The notes below the pieces were generated by a model, which saw nothing but the letters and a program-made list of their open reading frames with translations, had not been told where the DNA came from and ran no database searches. A program made the position numbers and the translations under genes. From NCBI RefSeq assembly GCF_014649655.1, contig NZ_BMTL01000020.1:62001-126000 (forward strand): a stretch of DNA of 64,000 nt. The letters are read 5' to 3'. The DNA comes from Streptomyces humidus. Lineage in GTDB: Bacteria > Actinomycetota > Actinomycetes > Streptomycetales > Streptomycetaceae. Positions 17,556 to 25,644 of the stretch are shown piece by piece (within the stretch, counting starts at the first letter, position 1; every line of letters begins with the position of its first letter).

Positions 17556-18091
17556 GCGCGCCGACGACGGCGCGACCCGTCGACGCGGAGCAGACCGGGC
17601 GCCGGGTCGAGGAGGTGCTGGACCGGCTGGCCGGGAGCGACCCGGCCGCCGCGGCGGCGGCCGAGGAACTGGTCCGCTCCCTCATGGACTTCTACGGCTC
17701 GGGCCTGGCCCGCGTCCTGCACCTGCTGTCCGACGCTCCGGGCGACCCGCTCGCCGTCCTGCTCGGGGACGAACTCGTCGCGAGCCTCCTCGTCCTGCAC
17801 GACCTGCACCCCGAGGACCGCGACACCCGTATCGCCCGGGCCCTCGGCAGCGTCCGGGAACACGCCCTGGACGTCGTGGACTTCGACGAGGAGAGCGGCG
17901 CCCTGACCCTGCGGGCCGGGGAGTCGAGCGGCTGTGGCTGCGGCTCCGGCGCGAGCGCCCGGGAGGCCGCGCGCGCGGCCCTCGCCTGCTTCGCGCCGGA
18001 GGTCACGGCCGTCGACGTGCGGACCGGGCCGTCCGGGCCCGCGCTCCTCCAGATCGGCACCGGGCCGGCGGGCCCGACGGGGACCCGATGA
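17552..18091 (+). CDS. NifU-like (Nfu-domain) hydrogenase-associated protein
   Basis: 179 aa. The N-terminal ~100 residues are helical (EEVLDRLAGSDPAAAAAAEELVRSLMDFY). The C-terminal part resembles the Nfu Fe-S scaffold fold: a strand LTLRAG, then Cys-rich SGCGCGSG, an Ala-rich helix, then EVTAVDV. Classic Nfu domains have CxxC; here it is Cys128-Gly-Cys130 (CxC), with another Cys in ALACFAPEV. It overlaps hhyL and the DUF5947 gene by 4 nt each. A role in Fe-S delivery to HhyS or in electron transfer is inferred from location; the altered motif makes a plain Nfu function uncertain. Confidence 0.8.
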   Translation: MSAPTTARPVDAEQTGRRVEEVLDRLAGSDPAAAAAAEELVRSLMDFYGSGLARVLHLLSDAPGDPLAVLLGDELVASLLVLHDLHPEDRDTRIARALGSVREHALDVVDFDEESGALTLRAGESSGCGCGSGASAREAARAALACFAPEVTAVDVRTGPSGPALLQIGTGPAGPTGTR

Positions 18092-18744
18092 ACGCTTCCC
18101 CGGCGCCCGCCCGGCGCGCGCACCCCGCCGGACTGCGCAGGTTCCGCACCGAGCGCACGCCGCGGCCCGAGCGCTGCGAACTGTGCGCGGTGGCCGTGCC
18201 CGAGGCCGGCCACCGCCACCTGGTCGACACGGAAAAGCGCGCCCTGGTCTGCGCCTGCACCGCCTGTGCGCTGCTGATGGAACAGCCGGGCGCCGCCGCG
18301 GGCCGCTTCCGCACCGTCCCGGCCCGCTACCTCACCGACCCCGGTCACCGCCTCGACGAGAGCGCGTGGGACGCGCTGCAGATCCCGGTCGGCGTCGCCT
18401 TCCTGTTCCGCAACGCCGCGCTCGACCGGCTGGTCGCCCTCTACCCGAGCCCGGCCGGAGCCACCGAGAGCGAACTCGAACCGGCCGCCTGGACGGCGGT
18501 CCTCGGCCGCAGCCCCCTCGCCGAGCTGCTCGAACCCGACGTGGAGGCGCTGCTGCTGCGCCGCACCGACGGCCGCTTCGAGTGCCACCTCGTCCCCATC
18601 GACATCTGCTACGAACTCGTCGGCCGCATGCGCCTGTTGTGGCAGGGCTTCGACGGCGGGGCCGAGGCCCGCGCCGCTCTGGACGCGTTCTTCGCGGACG
18701 TCGCGCGACGCGCCCGGCCCGTGGACGAGGCGGTGCGCCCGTGA
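18088..18744 (+). CDS. DUF5947 protein with Cys/His cluster motif
   Basis: 218 aa. The N-terminal third has a dense metal-ligand pattern: Cys30-x2-Cys33, His42-x-His44, then Cys55-x-Cys57-x2-Cys60. The rest is an alpha/beta domain with IPVGVAFLFRNAA and HLVPIDICYELVGRMR. There is no signal peptide or membrane helix. It is coupled by 4-nt overlaps to the genes on both sides. I recall the family as DUF5947. Mixed Cys/His motifs like this occur in Rieske-like or zinc proteins; mycobacterial hydrogenase operons also carry a predicted Fe-S protein gene (HhyE/HucE) beside the structural genes. I infer a possible electron relay, not proven by the sequence. Confidence 0.78.
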   Translation: MNASPAPARRAHPAGLRRFRTERTPRPERCELCAVAVPEAGHRHLVDTEKRALVCACTACALLMEQPGAAAGRFRTVPARYLTDPGHRLDESAWDALQIPVGVAFLFRNAALDRLVALYPSPAGATESELEPAAWTAVLGRSPLAELLEPDVEALLLRRTDGRFECHLVPIDICYELVGRMRLLWQGFDGGAEARAALDAFFADVARRARPVDEAVRP

Positions 18745-19433
18745 CGGAGTTCTCCTTCGCCTGCACGGGCGTGCGCGCCGACCGCTACGCCGCCGGACCG
18801 ACCCTCGTCTTCCGGCTGCGCGTGACCGCCGCCGGCGGCGCACGCGTGCACGCCCTCGCGCTGCGCTGCCAGATCCGCATCGAACCGGCGCGCCGCGGCT
18901 ACGGGCCCGCGGAGGCCGACGGCCTCGCGGACCTCTTCGGCGAGCGCTCCCGCTGGGGCAGCACGCTCCAGCCGGTGCAGTTCGCCCAGATCGCGCTCAT
19001 GGTCCCGGGTTTCACCGGCGAGACCGAGGCCGACCTCGTGGTGCCCTGCACCTACGACATGGACATCGCGGGGACCCGCTACCTCACCGCCCTCACCGGC
19101 GGCGAGGTCCCGCTGCTGATGCTGTTCTCCGGCACGGCCTTCACCGGGGACGGCGGTTTCCAGGTGGAGCCCGTGCCGTGGGACCGCGAGGCGGCCTACC
19201 GGATGCCGGTCGCGACCTGGCGGGAGATGGTCGAGCAGCACTTCCCCGGCTGCGGCTGGATCCGCCTGCCGCGCGACACCATGGACGCCCTCCTCGCCTA
19301 CCGCTCCCGGCGCGCGCTGCCCTCCTGGGAGGCGACCCTCGAGGCCCTCCTCGACGACGGCGCCGCCGCGGACCCGCCCCGCAGCGACCCGCTGCGCGCG
19401 CTCACCGGCACCACCGGAAGGACGGATCCGTGA
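18741..19433 (+). CDS. DUF6084-like hydrogenase-associated protein
   Basis: 230 aa starting at GTG 18741, overlapping the DUF5947 stop by 4 nt. It looks like a beta-rich domain: FSFACTGVRADRYAAGPTLV, alternating strands such as LALRCQIRIEPARRGY, then LVVPCTYDMDIAGTRYL and EVPLLMLFSGTAF. The C-terminal ~50 residues are helical (WREMVEQHFPGCGWIRLP). I recall the family as DUF6084, always seen in this operon context, but no function is known. Only three cysteines are present and none is in a paired motif, so it is unlikely to hold an Fe-S cluster. Possibly a structural partner or assembly factor. Confidence 0.75.
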   Translation: MTEFSFACTGVRADRYAAGPTLVFRLRVTAAGGARVHALALRCQIRIEPARRGYGPAEADGLADLFGERSRWGSTLQPVQFAQIALMVPGFTGETEADLVVPCTYDMDIAGTRYLTALTGGEVPLLMLFSGTAFTGDGGFQVEPVPWDREAAYRMPVATWREMVEQHFPGCGWIRLPRDTMDALLAYRSRRALPSWEATLEALLDDGAAADPPRSDPLRALTGTTGRTDP

Positions 19434-20875
19434 CCGTGACCGCGTTCCCCTCCGAGACGCAGGAGCGGTTCGCCCTCGCCCGGCAGGTGGCCGACGCCGT
19501 CCTCTTCGAGGGCTATGTGCTCTACCCGTACCGCGCCTCGGCGGCCAAGAACCGGCTGCGCTGGCAGTTCGGGGTGCTGGTGCCGCCCGGCTGGGGCGCC
19601 GAGTGCGAGGAGCACGACTTCCAGCACACCGAATGCCTGATGGAACCGGGGGCGGGCGCGACCCTCTCGGTCGAGGTGCGCTTCCTGCACGCGCGACGGC
19701 GCACCGTGCAACGGGCCCGCCCGGACGGCGGCTTCGACACGGTCGCCGAACTCCGCCTCGACGACCGGGTGCTGATGCCCTGGGACGAGGGGGCCGAGGA
19801 ACGCGTCGAGGTGGTCGCCCCGGTGGACGACCTCCTCGGCGACGGCGTCACGCATCCCTTCCGCCGACCCGCCGGGGAGGACGCCGAACCGGTCCTGGAC
19901 GCGGCCGGCCGCACCGTCGGCCGACTGCTGCGGCGGCGCGAGGAGATCAGCGGGACGATCCGGCTGTCCGCCCGCGAACTCGACGGCCCCTACCGGGCCC
20001 TGCGGCTGACCGCCGTCGTCGAGAACACCAGTGCCTGGACGCCGTCCGACGCCCGTGACGCGGGCCGGGACGCGGCGCTGCGGCACTCCCTGGTGGCCAC
20101 CCACCTCCTCATGGCCCTCAGCGCCGGGTCGTTCCTGTCGATGACCGATCCCCCCGAGTGGGCCAGGGGCGCGGTCGCCGCCTGCCGCAACCTGCACACC
20201 TGGCCCGTGCTCGCCGGCGAACCCGGCAGCGCCGACCTGGTGCTGTCCTCGCCGATCATCCTGGAGGACCATCCGGCCATCGCGCCGGAGAGCCCCGGCG
20301 CGCTCTACGACGCCACCGAGATCGACGAGATCCTGGCGCTGCGCACCGCGGCCCTCACCGACGAGGAGAAACGCGAGGCCCGGGGCACCGACGAGCGGGC
20401 CGCCGCCGTGATCGAGCTGGCCGACTCGATGCCGCCCGAGGTGCTGGAGCGGCTGCACGGCGCGGTGCGCGGTCTGCGCGAGGCGACCGGCCCGGCCCCC
20501 ACCGCCCCCGCCTCCGCCGCGCCGGACGGCGGCTTCCCCGACGAGCACGGGGTGCAGCGGCCGGACACCCCCTGGTGGGATCCCGCGAGCGAGGCGGGCT
20601 TCGACCCGGCGCGGGACCACGTCGTCGTGGACGGCCGCCGCGTGGGCAAGGGCAGCCGCGTCGCACTGCGCCCGGGCCTGCGCCGCAGCGACGCGCAGGA
20701 CATCTTCCTGCACGGCCGCGCCGCGACGGTCGAGGCCGTGCTGCACGACGTCGACGGCGCGGTGCACCTGGCGGTCACGGTCGAGGGCGACCCGGGCGCC
20801 GACATCCGCCGCGAGCAGGGACGGTTCCTGTACTTCCAGCCCGACGAGGTCACACCGCTGGAGGACCCGGCATGA
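19430..20875 (+). CDS. Uncharacterised hydrogenase-operon protein, 481 aa
   Basis: Not recognised as any named family. It starts at GTG 19430 in a 4-nt overlap and ends in a 4-nt overlap, so it is an integral operon member. Residues 1-~170 are beta-rich, with the conserved-looking FEGYVLYPYRASAAKNRLRW and HDFQHTECLME. A middle helical part contains HSLVATHLLMALSAGSFLSM and NLHTWPVLAG. An Ala/Pro-rich linker follows, then a C-terminal ~90-residue small beta-barrel-like domain (VVVDGRRVGKGSRVALRPG; GRAATVEAVLHDVDG) that resembles SH3/KOW folds. There is no signal peptide or clear membrane span. It could be an assembly chaperone or a scaffold for the mature enzyme. Confidence 0.75.
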   Translation: MTVTAFPSETQERFALARQVADAVLFEGYVLYPYRASAAKNRLRWQFGVLVPPGWGAECEEHDFQHTECLMEPGAGATLSVEVRFLHARRRTVQRARPDGGFDTVAELRLDDRVLMPWDEGAEERVEVVAPVDDLLGDGVTHPFRRPAGEDAEPVLDAAGRTVGRLLRRREEISGTIRLSARELDGPYRALRLTAVVENTSAWTPSDARDAGRDAALRHSLVATHLLMALSAGSFLSMTDPPEWARGAVAACRNLHTWPVLAGEPGSADLVLSSPIILEDHPAIAPESPGALYDATEIDEILALRTAALTDEEKREARGTDERAAAVIELADSMPPEVLERLHGAVRGLREATGPAPTAPASAAPDGGFPDEHGVQRPDTPWWDPASEAGFDPARDHVVVDGRRVGKGSRVALRPGLRRSDAQDIFLHGRAATVEAVLHDVDGAVHLAVTVEGDPGADIRREQGRFLYFQPDEVTPLEDPA

Positions 20876-21423
20876 ACCCCTCCCCACCCGCACGCCACAG
20901 GACGCTCGTGGCGGGCATCGGCAACGTCTTCCTCTCGGACGACGGCTTCGGCGTGGAGACCGCCCGCCGGCTCGCCGGGCGCGAACTGCCCGCACACGTC
21001 GAGGTCGTGGACATCGGGGTGCGCGGAGTGCACCTCGCCTATCAGCTCCTGGACGGCTACGACACCGTCGTCCTGGTGGACGCCACGGCGCGCGGCGAGG
21101 CTCCCGGCACGCTGTACGTGATCGACCACGACATCGGCGCCGGGAGCCCCTCGCCCGCCGCGCCCGCGTTGGACGGCCACCGGATGACCCCGGACGCCGT
21201 CCTTGCGCTGCTGGGCACCCTGTGCGCCGGGACCGGCGGCGAGCCGCCGCGCCGCGTCCTGGTCGTCGGATGCGAACCGGCCTCGGTGGACGAGGGCATC
21301 GGCCTCAGCGCGCCGGTGGCCGACGCCGTGCCGGAGGCCGTCCGGCTGATCGAAGAACTGCTGCGCGACGGCGAGCCGGGAGAGTCCGCGCCGCGGGCCA
21401 CGGCCGGTGGGATCTCGACATGA
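20872..21423 (+). CDS. Hydrogenase maturation endopeptidase (HyaD/HupD family)
   Basis: 183 aa. It opens with the family signature VAGIGNVFLSDDGFGVE; Asp24 occupies the place of the nickel-binding Glu of HybD-type proteases. Other expected ligands appear as the Asp of VVLVDA and the His of LDGHRMTP. These proteases check nickel insertion and cut the large-subunit C-terminus after the last ligand His, here after His570 of HhyL. It starts at ATG 20872 in a 4-nt overlap with the 481-aa gene. The 23-residue HhyL tail and this protease fit each other. Confidence 0.88.
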   Translation: MNPSPPARHRTLVAGIGNVFLSDDGFGVETARRLAGRELPAHVEVVDIGVRGVHLAYQLLDGYDTVVLVDATARGEAPGTLYVIDHDIGAGSPSPAAPALDGHRMTPDAVLALLGTLCAGTGGEPPRRVLVVGCEPASVDEGIGLSAPVADAVPEAVRLIEELLRDGEPGESAPRATAGGIST

Positions 21424-21434
21424 GGAGAGTCAGG

Positions 21435-21539
21435 ATGAAGAAGTTCGTCTTCGGCGGAGCGGCCCTGGCGGCCCTGGTCGCGTTCGGCGCCGAGGTGTTT
21501 CCCGACCTGAGGCGCTATCTGCGGATGCGGCGGATGTGA
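21435..21539 (+). CDS. DUF6893-type 34-aa micropeptide
   Basis: 34 aa: a two-lysine start, a ~16-residue hydrophobic Ala/Val/Gly helix (FVFGGAALAALVAFGAEVF), then a basic tail PDLRRYLRMRRM. It looks like a single-pass membrane peptide with a positively charged cytoplasmic end. ATG 21435 lies 7 nt after GAGGAG; an in-frame ATG at 21420 would add five residues. It sits directly after the protease gene and before hypA. I recall small streptomycete proteins of this type as DUF6893. It might tether the soluble hydrogenase to the membrane; that is speculation. Confidence 0.7.
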   Translation: MKKFVFGGAALAALVAFGAEVFPDLRRYLRMRRM

Positions 21540-21692
21540 ACCGAGGGCGCCGCCGGTGTGCCCAGCCCTGTCGTGCTGTTGCGGCGAACGGCGTACCCGC
21601 CGGCCGGTGACGGCGCGCCGGACCGTGCGGCCCGGCGTCGCCCGCCTCTAATGAAGGCCGGTCCGAGGCAGGCCGCGGAAGGACGGTGACCC

Positions 21693-22091
21693 ATGCACGA
21701 GATGTCCGTCGCGCTGGCCGTCGTCGACCAGGTGGCCGAGGCCGCCGGGCGGGCCGGTGACGTCACGGCGGTGCGGTCGGTACGGCTCCAGGTCGGCGAA
21801 CTGGCCGGAGTCGTCCCCGACGCACTCGCCTTCTGCTTCGAACTGGTCTGCGCCGGAACGGTGCTGGAAGGCGCCGAACTGGTCACCGAAGCGGTGCCGG
21901 GGCGGGCCCGCTGCACGCCCTGCGCACACGAATGGGCCGTCGGCATGCCGCCCCGGCTGACCTGTCCCGTCTGCGACGGCACGGGTACCGAGCTGCTCGC
22001 GGGCAGGGAACTGCAGATCGTCGACGTGCACTGGGTGGACGGAGGCTCCCCGCCCGCACCCGCCCGCGAACCGATCCCCGAGGAGCGCTGA
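21693..22091 (+). CDS. hypA: Hydrogenase nickel incorporation protein HypA
   Basis: 132 aa (family ~115). It starts MHEMS, with His2 the invariant nickel ligand, and has the zinc finger Cys74-x2-Cys77...Cys91-x2-Cys94. HypA receives nickel with HypB and delivers it to the large-subunit precursor. It follows the micropeptide gene by 153 nt, the largest gap in this half of the locus, so an internal promoter is possible. The C-terminal ~15 residues are a Pro-rich extension. hypB begins 3 nt after the stop. Confidence 0.93.
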   Translation: MHEMSVALAVVDQVAEAAGRAGDVTAVRSVRLQVGELAGVVPDALAFCFELVCAGTVLEGAELVTEAVPGRARCTPCAHEWAVGMPPRLTCPVCDGTGTELLAGRELQIVDVHWVDGGSPPAPAREPIPEER

Positions 22092-22094
22092 ACC

Positions 22095-22850
22095 ATGTGC
22101 CGTGTCGTCGACCTGCGCCGGGCCGTACTCGCGAAGAACGACGCGAGCGCCCACGACCTGCGCGCTCACCTCGCCGGCCGCGGCACCGCGGTCGTCAACC
22201 TGCTGTCCAGTCCGGGCAGCGGCAAGACCGCGCTGCTGGAGCGCGAACTGCTGCGGGCGCGCGAGCGGTCCGTTCCCGTCGCCGCTCTGAGCGCCGATCT
22301 CGCCACCGAGAACGACGCGGCCCGCCTGGCGCGTTCGGGCGTCCCGGTCAAGCAGGTCCTCACCGACGGACTGTGTCATCTGGAGGCGGGGATGCTCGCC
22401 GGGCACCTGGACGGCTGGCTGCCCGACGGCACCCGCCTGCTGTTCGTGGAGAACGTCGGCAATCTCGTCTGCCCGGCCTCCTACGACCTCGGGGAGACCC
22501 TGCGGGTCACCCTCGCCTCCGTCACGGAGGGCGAGGACAAGCCGCTCAAGTACCCCACCGCCTTCGGCCTGGCCCACCTCGTCGTGGTCACCAAGACCGA
22601 CATCGCGCAGGCCGTCGAGTTCGACGAGGATGCGTTCCGCGCCAACGTGGAGCAGGTCAACCCGGGAGTCGAGGTGATCCTGACCTCGGCACGCCGGGGG
22701 CGGGGAGTCGGCGCGCTGCTCGACCGGGCGCTGGCGGCCGCGGACGGCGCACCCGTCCACGAGCCCGTCATGGCCCGTTCGCACCCCCACCACGGGCACA
22801 CGCACGCGCAGCCGGAAGCCGCCGACGCGATGGCCCACACTCACCCGTGA
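22095..22850 (+). CDS. hypB: Hydrogenase nickel incorporation GTPase HypB
   Basis: 251-aa SIMIBI-class GTPase that powers nickel insertion. The P-loop SSPGSGKT (38-45) is followed by the metal-site motifs GLCHLEA and NLVCPASYD and the base-recognition VVTKTD. Unusually, the His-rich stretch (SHPHHGHTHAQ...AHTHP, ~228-250) is at the C-terminus, whereas better-known HypBs carry histidines near the N-terminus. The tail probably stores or chelates nickel. The stop overlaps the GTG of hypF (GTGA). Confidence 0.93.
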   Translation: MCRVVDLRRAVLAKNDASAHDLRAHLAGRGTAVVNLLSSPGSGKTALLERELLRARERSVPVAALSADLATENDAARLARSGVPVKQVLTDGLCHLEAGMLAGHLDGWLPDGTRLLFVENVGNLVCPASYDLGETLRVTLASVTEGEDKPLKYPTAFGLAHLVVVTKTDIAQAVEFDEDAFRANVEQVNPGVEVILTSARRGRGVGALLDRALAAADGAPVHEPVMARSHPHHGHTHAQPEAADAMAHTHP

Positions 22851-25279
22851 GCGCCGCGCAGGCCGCGGCCGCCGTCACCGAGGACTCCCCGCGACGCCGA
22901 CTGGTCACCGTCCGGGGAGTGGTGCAGGGCGTGGGCTTCCGGCCCTACCTGTACGGCCTCGCCACCGAACTCGCCCTGGCCGGGCACGTGACCAACACCC
23001 CGGAGGGAGTCGTCGCCGAGGTCGAGGGCGCCGCCTCGGCCGTGGCCCTGTTCTGCGACCGGATCGCCGCCCAGGCGCCCCCGCTGGCCCGCGTCGACTC
23101 CGTCCACCACCGGGAGCTGCCTCCGGCCGGCGGCAGCGGGTTCACCATCCTCACCTCCCGGGCCGACGGACCGGCCCGCACCCTCGTCTCCCCGGACACC
23201 GCCACCTGCGCCGACTGCCTCGCCGAGCTGGCCGACCCCGCGGACCGGCGGCACCGCCACCCCTTCGTCAACTGCACCCACTGCGGGCCGCGCTTCACCA
23301 TCGTCACCGGCGTGCCGTACGACCGGGCCCACACCACCATGGCCGGCTTCGCGATGTGCCCCGACTGCGCCCGCGAGTACGCCGATCCGGCCGACCGCCG
23401 CTTCCACGCACAGCCGGTCGCCTGCCTCGCCTGCGGGCCGCGGCTGCGACTGCTCGCCGCCGGGCGGCCCGGCCCCCCGAGCGCCGTCGGGGGAGACCCG
23501 GTCACCGAGGCACGCGCCCTGCTGGCCCGGGGCGCGACCCTCGCCGTGAAGGGCCTGGGCGGCTACCACCTCGCCTGCGACGCCACGGACCAGGCGGCGG
23601 TCTCCCTCCTGCGACGCCGCAAGGCGCGCGGGGACAAGCCGTTCGCCGTCATGGCACGGACCGCGGACGACGTCCGCCACCTCGTGCGGATGGGCCCAGA
23701 GGAGCGGAGCCTGCTCGAAGACCGGGCCAGGCCGGTCGTCCTCATGAGGCGGGGTCCGCACCCGTCGTGCACGGCCGGGGCTCCGCGGCCCGCCGAGGCC
23801 GTCGCGCCCGGCAGTCCCGACCTCGGCGTACTGCTGCCGTACACCCCCCTGCACCATCTGCTGCTCGGCCTGCCCGGGGACCCGGACGGCCCCCGGCTGC
23901 TCGTCATGACCAGCGGCAACGTGTCCGGCGAACCGATCGTCACCGACGACACCGAGGCCCTGGAGCGGCTCGCGCACCTGGCCGACGCCTGGCTCACGCA
24001 CGACCGCCCGATCCATGTCCCGTGCGACGACTCCGTGGTCCGCGTCTGCGACGGAGAGCCGCTGGTCGTCCGCCGTTCCCGCGGCTACGCCCCGCTGCCG
24101 CTCACGCTGCCGCTGCCGGTGCGGCCGGCCCTCGCCGTCGGCTCGGACCTGAAGAACGCCTTCTGCCTGGGGTCGGGCCGCCGAGCCTGGCTGTCGGCGC
24201 ACATCGGCGACATGGACGACGTCGGCACGCAAGCTGCCTTCGAACGGGCCGTGGAACAGCTGGAGTTCATCACCGGGGTGCAGCCCGCGACCGTGGCGTC
24301 CGACCGGCATCCGGGCTACCGCTCCGCCCGATGGGCCGACCGGAACGCGGGGCGCCGTCCCGTCGTTCGCGTTCAGCACCACCACGCGCATGTCGCCTCC
24401 GCGATGGCCGAGCACGGACTGGACGGCGCCCGGCCGGTGATCGGCGTCGCCTTCGACGGGACGGGCCACGGCGACGACGGAGCCGTGTGGGGCGGGGAGT
24501 TCCTCCTCGCGGACTATGACGGCTTCACCCGCTTCGGGCACCTCGCGTACGTCCCGCTGCCCGGCGGCGACGCCGCGGTGCGCCGTCCCTACCGCATGGC
24601 GCTGTCCCACCTGAGGGCGGCCGGGATCCCCTGGTCCGCGGACCTCGCCTGCACGGCCGCCTGCCCGCCCGGTGAACTAAGCGTGTTGGAGAGGCAGTTG
24701 GAGCGCGACCTGCACTGCGTGCCCACCTCCAGCATGGGCCGGCTCTTCGACGCCGTGTCCTCGCTCGCCGGGGTGTGCCACCACGCCGGATACGAGGCGC
24801 AGGCCGCCGTCGAGCTGGAGGGCGCGGCCCTGCGCGCACCCGCCGGGGACTCCACCGCGTACGACTTCGCCCTGCACGCGGCGCGGGACGGCGCGGGCGG
24901 CGCCGTGCGGGCCGACCCCGCGCCCGTGCTCGCGGCGATCGTCGACGACCTGCGCGCGGGCGTCGGGCCGGCCGTGGTCGCGGCTCGCTTCCACCGCGGC
25001 GTGACCGGCCTGGTGCACCGGATCTGCACGCTGGCCCGGGAGCGGCACGGACCGGACACGGTCGCCCTGACGGGCGGCGTGTTCGCCAACACGCTGCTCT
25101 CCTCGGCCTGTGCCGCCGCCCTGCGCGAGGACGGCTTCACCGTCCTGCGCCACCGGCTGGTGCCGCCGAACGACGGCGGCCTGGCCCTGGGCCAGCTGAT
25201 GGTGGCCGCCCGCGCGACCCCCGCCGGCCGAGCGACCCCCGCCGGCCGCGCGACCCCCGCCGGCCGAGCGGCCGACTGA
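22847..25279 (+). CDS. hypF: Carbamoyltransferase HypF
   Basis: 810 aa, slightly longer than the ~750 typical. Domains in order: acylphosphatase ([16 protein letters not shown], ~19-105), two zinc-finger repeats (CADC...CTHCGPR and CPDC...CLACGPR, ~115-185), a YrdC-like nucleotide-binding domain (~200-390), and a Kae1-like carbamoyltransferase domain with [11 protein letters not shown]. It makes thiocarbamate on HypE from carbamoyl phosphate and ATP, the precursor of the cyanide ligands. It starts at GTG 22847. The C-terminus carries three ATPAGR repeats encoded by an 18-bp tandem repeat. Confidence 0.93.
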   Translation: MSAAQAAAAVTEDSPRRRLVTVRGVVQGVGFRPYLYGLATELALAGHVTNTPEGVVAEVEGAASAVALFCDRIAAQAPPLARVDSVHHRELPPAGGSGFTILTSRADGPARTLVSPDTATCADCLAELADPADRRHRHPFVNCTHCGPRFTIVTGVPYDRAHTTMAGFAMCPDCAREYADPADRRFHAQPVACLACGPRLRLLAAGRPGPPSAVGGDPVTEARALLARGATLAVKGLGGYHLACDATDQAAVSLLRRRKARGDKPFAVMARTADDVRHLVRMGPEERSLLEDRARPVVLMRRGPHPSCTAGAPRPAEAVAPGSPDLGVLLPYTPLHHLLLGLPGDPDGPRLLVMTSGNVSGEPIVTDDTEALERLAHLADAWLTHDRPIHVPCDDSVVRVCDGEPLVVRRSRGYAPLPLTLPLPVRPALAVGSDLKNAFCLGSGRRAWLSAHIGDMDDVGTQAAFERAVEQLEFITGVQPATVASDRHPGYRSARWADRNAGRRPVVRVQHHHAHVASAMAEHGLDGARPVIGVAFDGTGHGDDGAVWGGEFLLADYDGFTRFGHLAYVPLPGGDAAVRRPYRMALSHLRAAGIPWSADLACTAACPPGELSVLERQLERDLHCVPTSSMGRLFDAVSSLAGVCHHAGYEAQAAVELEGAALRAPAGDSTAYDFALHAARDGAGGAVRADPAPVLAAIVDDLRAGVGPAVVAARFHRGVTGLVHRICTLARERHGPDTVALTGGVFANTLLSSACAAALREDGFTVLRHRLVPPNDGGLALGQLMVAARATPAGRATPAGRATPAGRAAD
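25214..25267 (+). repeat. Three 18-bp tandem repeats at the 3' end of hypF
   Basis: Three copies of GCGACCCCCGCCGGCCG(A/C), differing at one position, encode ATPAGR three times just before the hypF stop. They probably arose by slippage and may vary in number between strains. Confidence 0.85.
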
Positions 25280-25338
25280 GCAGCCCACCCACCGAGCGAA
25301 CCGACGGACAACGCGCGACCGACAGCGAGGAGAGGCAC

Positions 25339-25644
25339 ATGTGCCTGGCGGTACCCGGCAGAGTGCTGGACATCGAGGACCGGGACGGTACCCGGATGGC
25401 CACGGTCGACTTCGGAGGCGTGGTCAAGGAGGTGTGCCTGGAGTACCTGCCCGACCTCGGGGTCGGCGAGTACGCCATCGTCCACGTCGGCTTCGCCCTG
25501 CAGCGGCTGGACGAGGAGTCGGCGCGCCAGACCCTCGAACTCTTCGCCGAACTCGGCATGCTGCAGGAGGAGTTCGGCGATCCCTGGGAGGCCGCGGCGG
25601 CCGTCGAGACCGGCGAGGACGCGGTGCGGGAGGTGCGGAAGTGA
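25339..25644 (+). CDS. hypC: Hydrogenase assembly chaperone HypC
   Basis: 101 aa. It begins [13 protein letters not shown], with the essential Cys2, and contains the conserved [18 protein letters not shown]. HypC carries the Fe(CN)2CO unit with HypD and hands it to the large-subunit precursor. AGGAGAGG precedes ATG 25339. Its stop overlaps the GTG start of hypD by 4 nt, matching the known HypC-HypD partnership. Confidence 0.93.
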   Translation: MCLAVPGRVLDIEDRDGTRMATVDFGGVVKEVCLEYLPDLGVGEYAIVHVGFALQRLDEESARQTLELFAELGMLQEEFGDPWEAAAAVETGEDAVREVRK

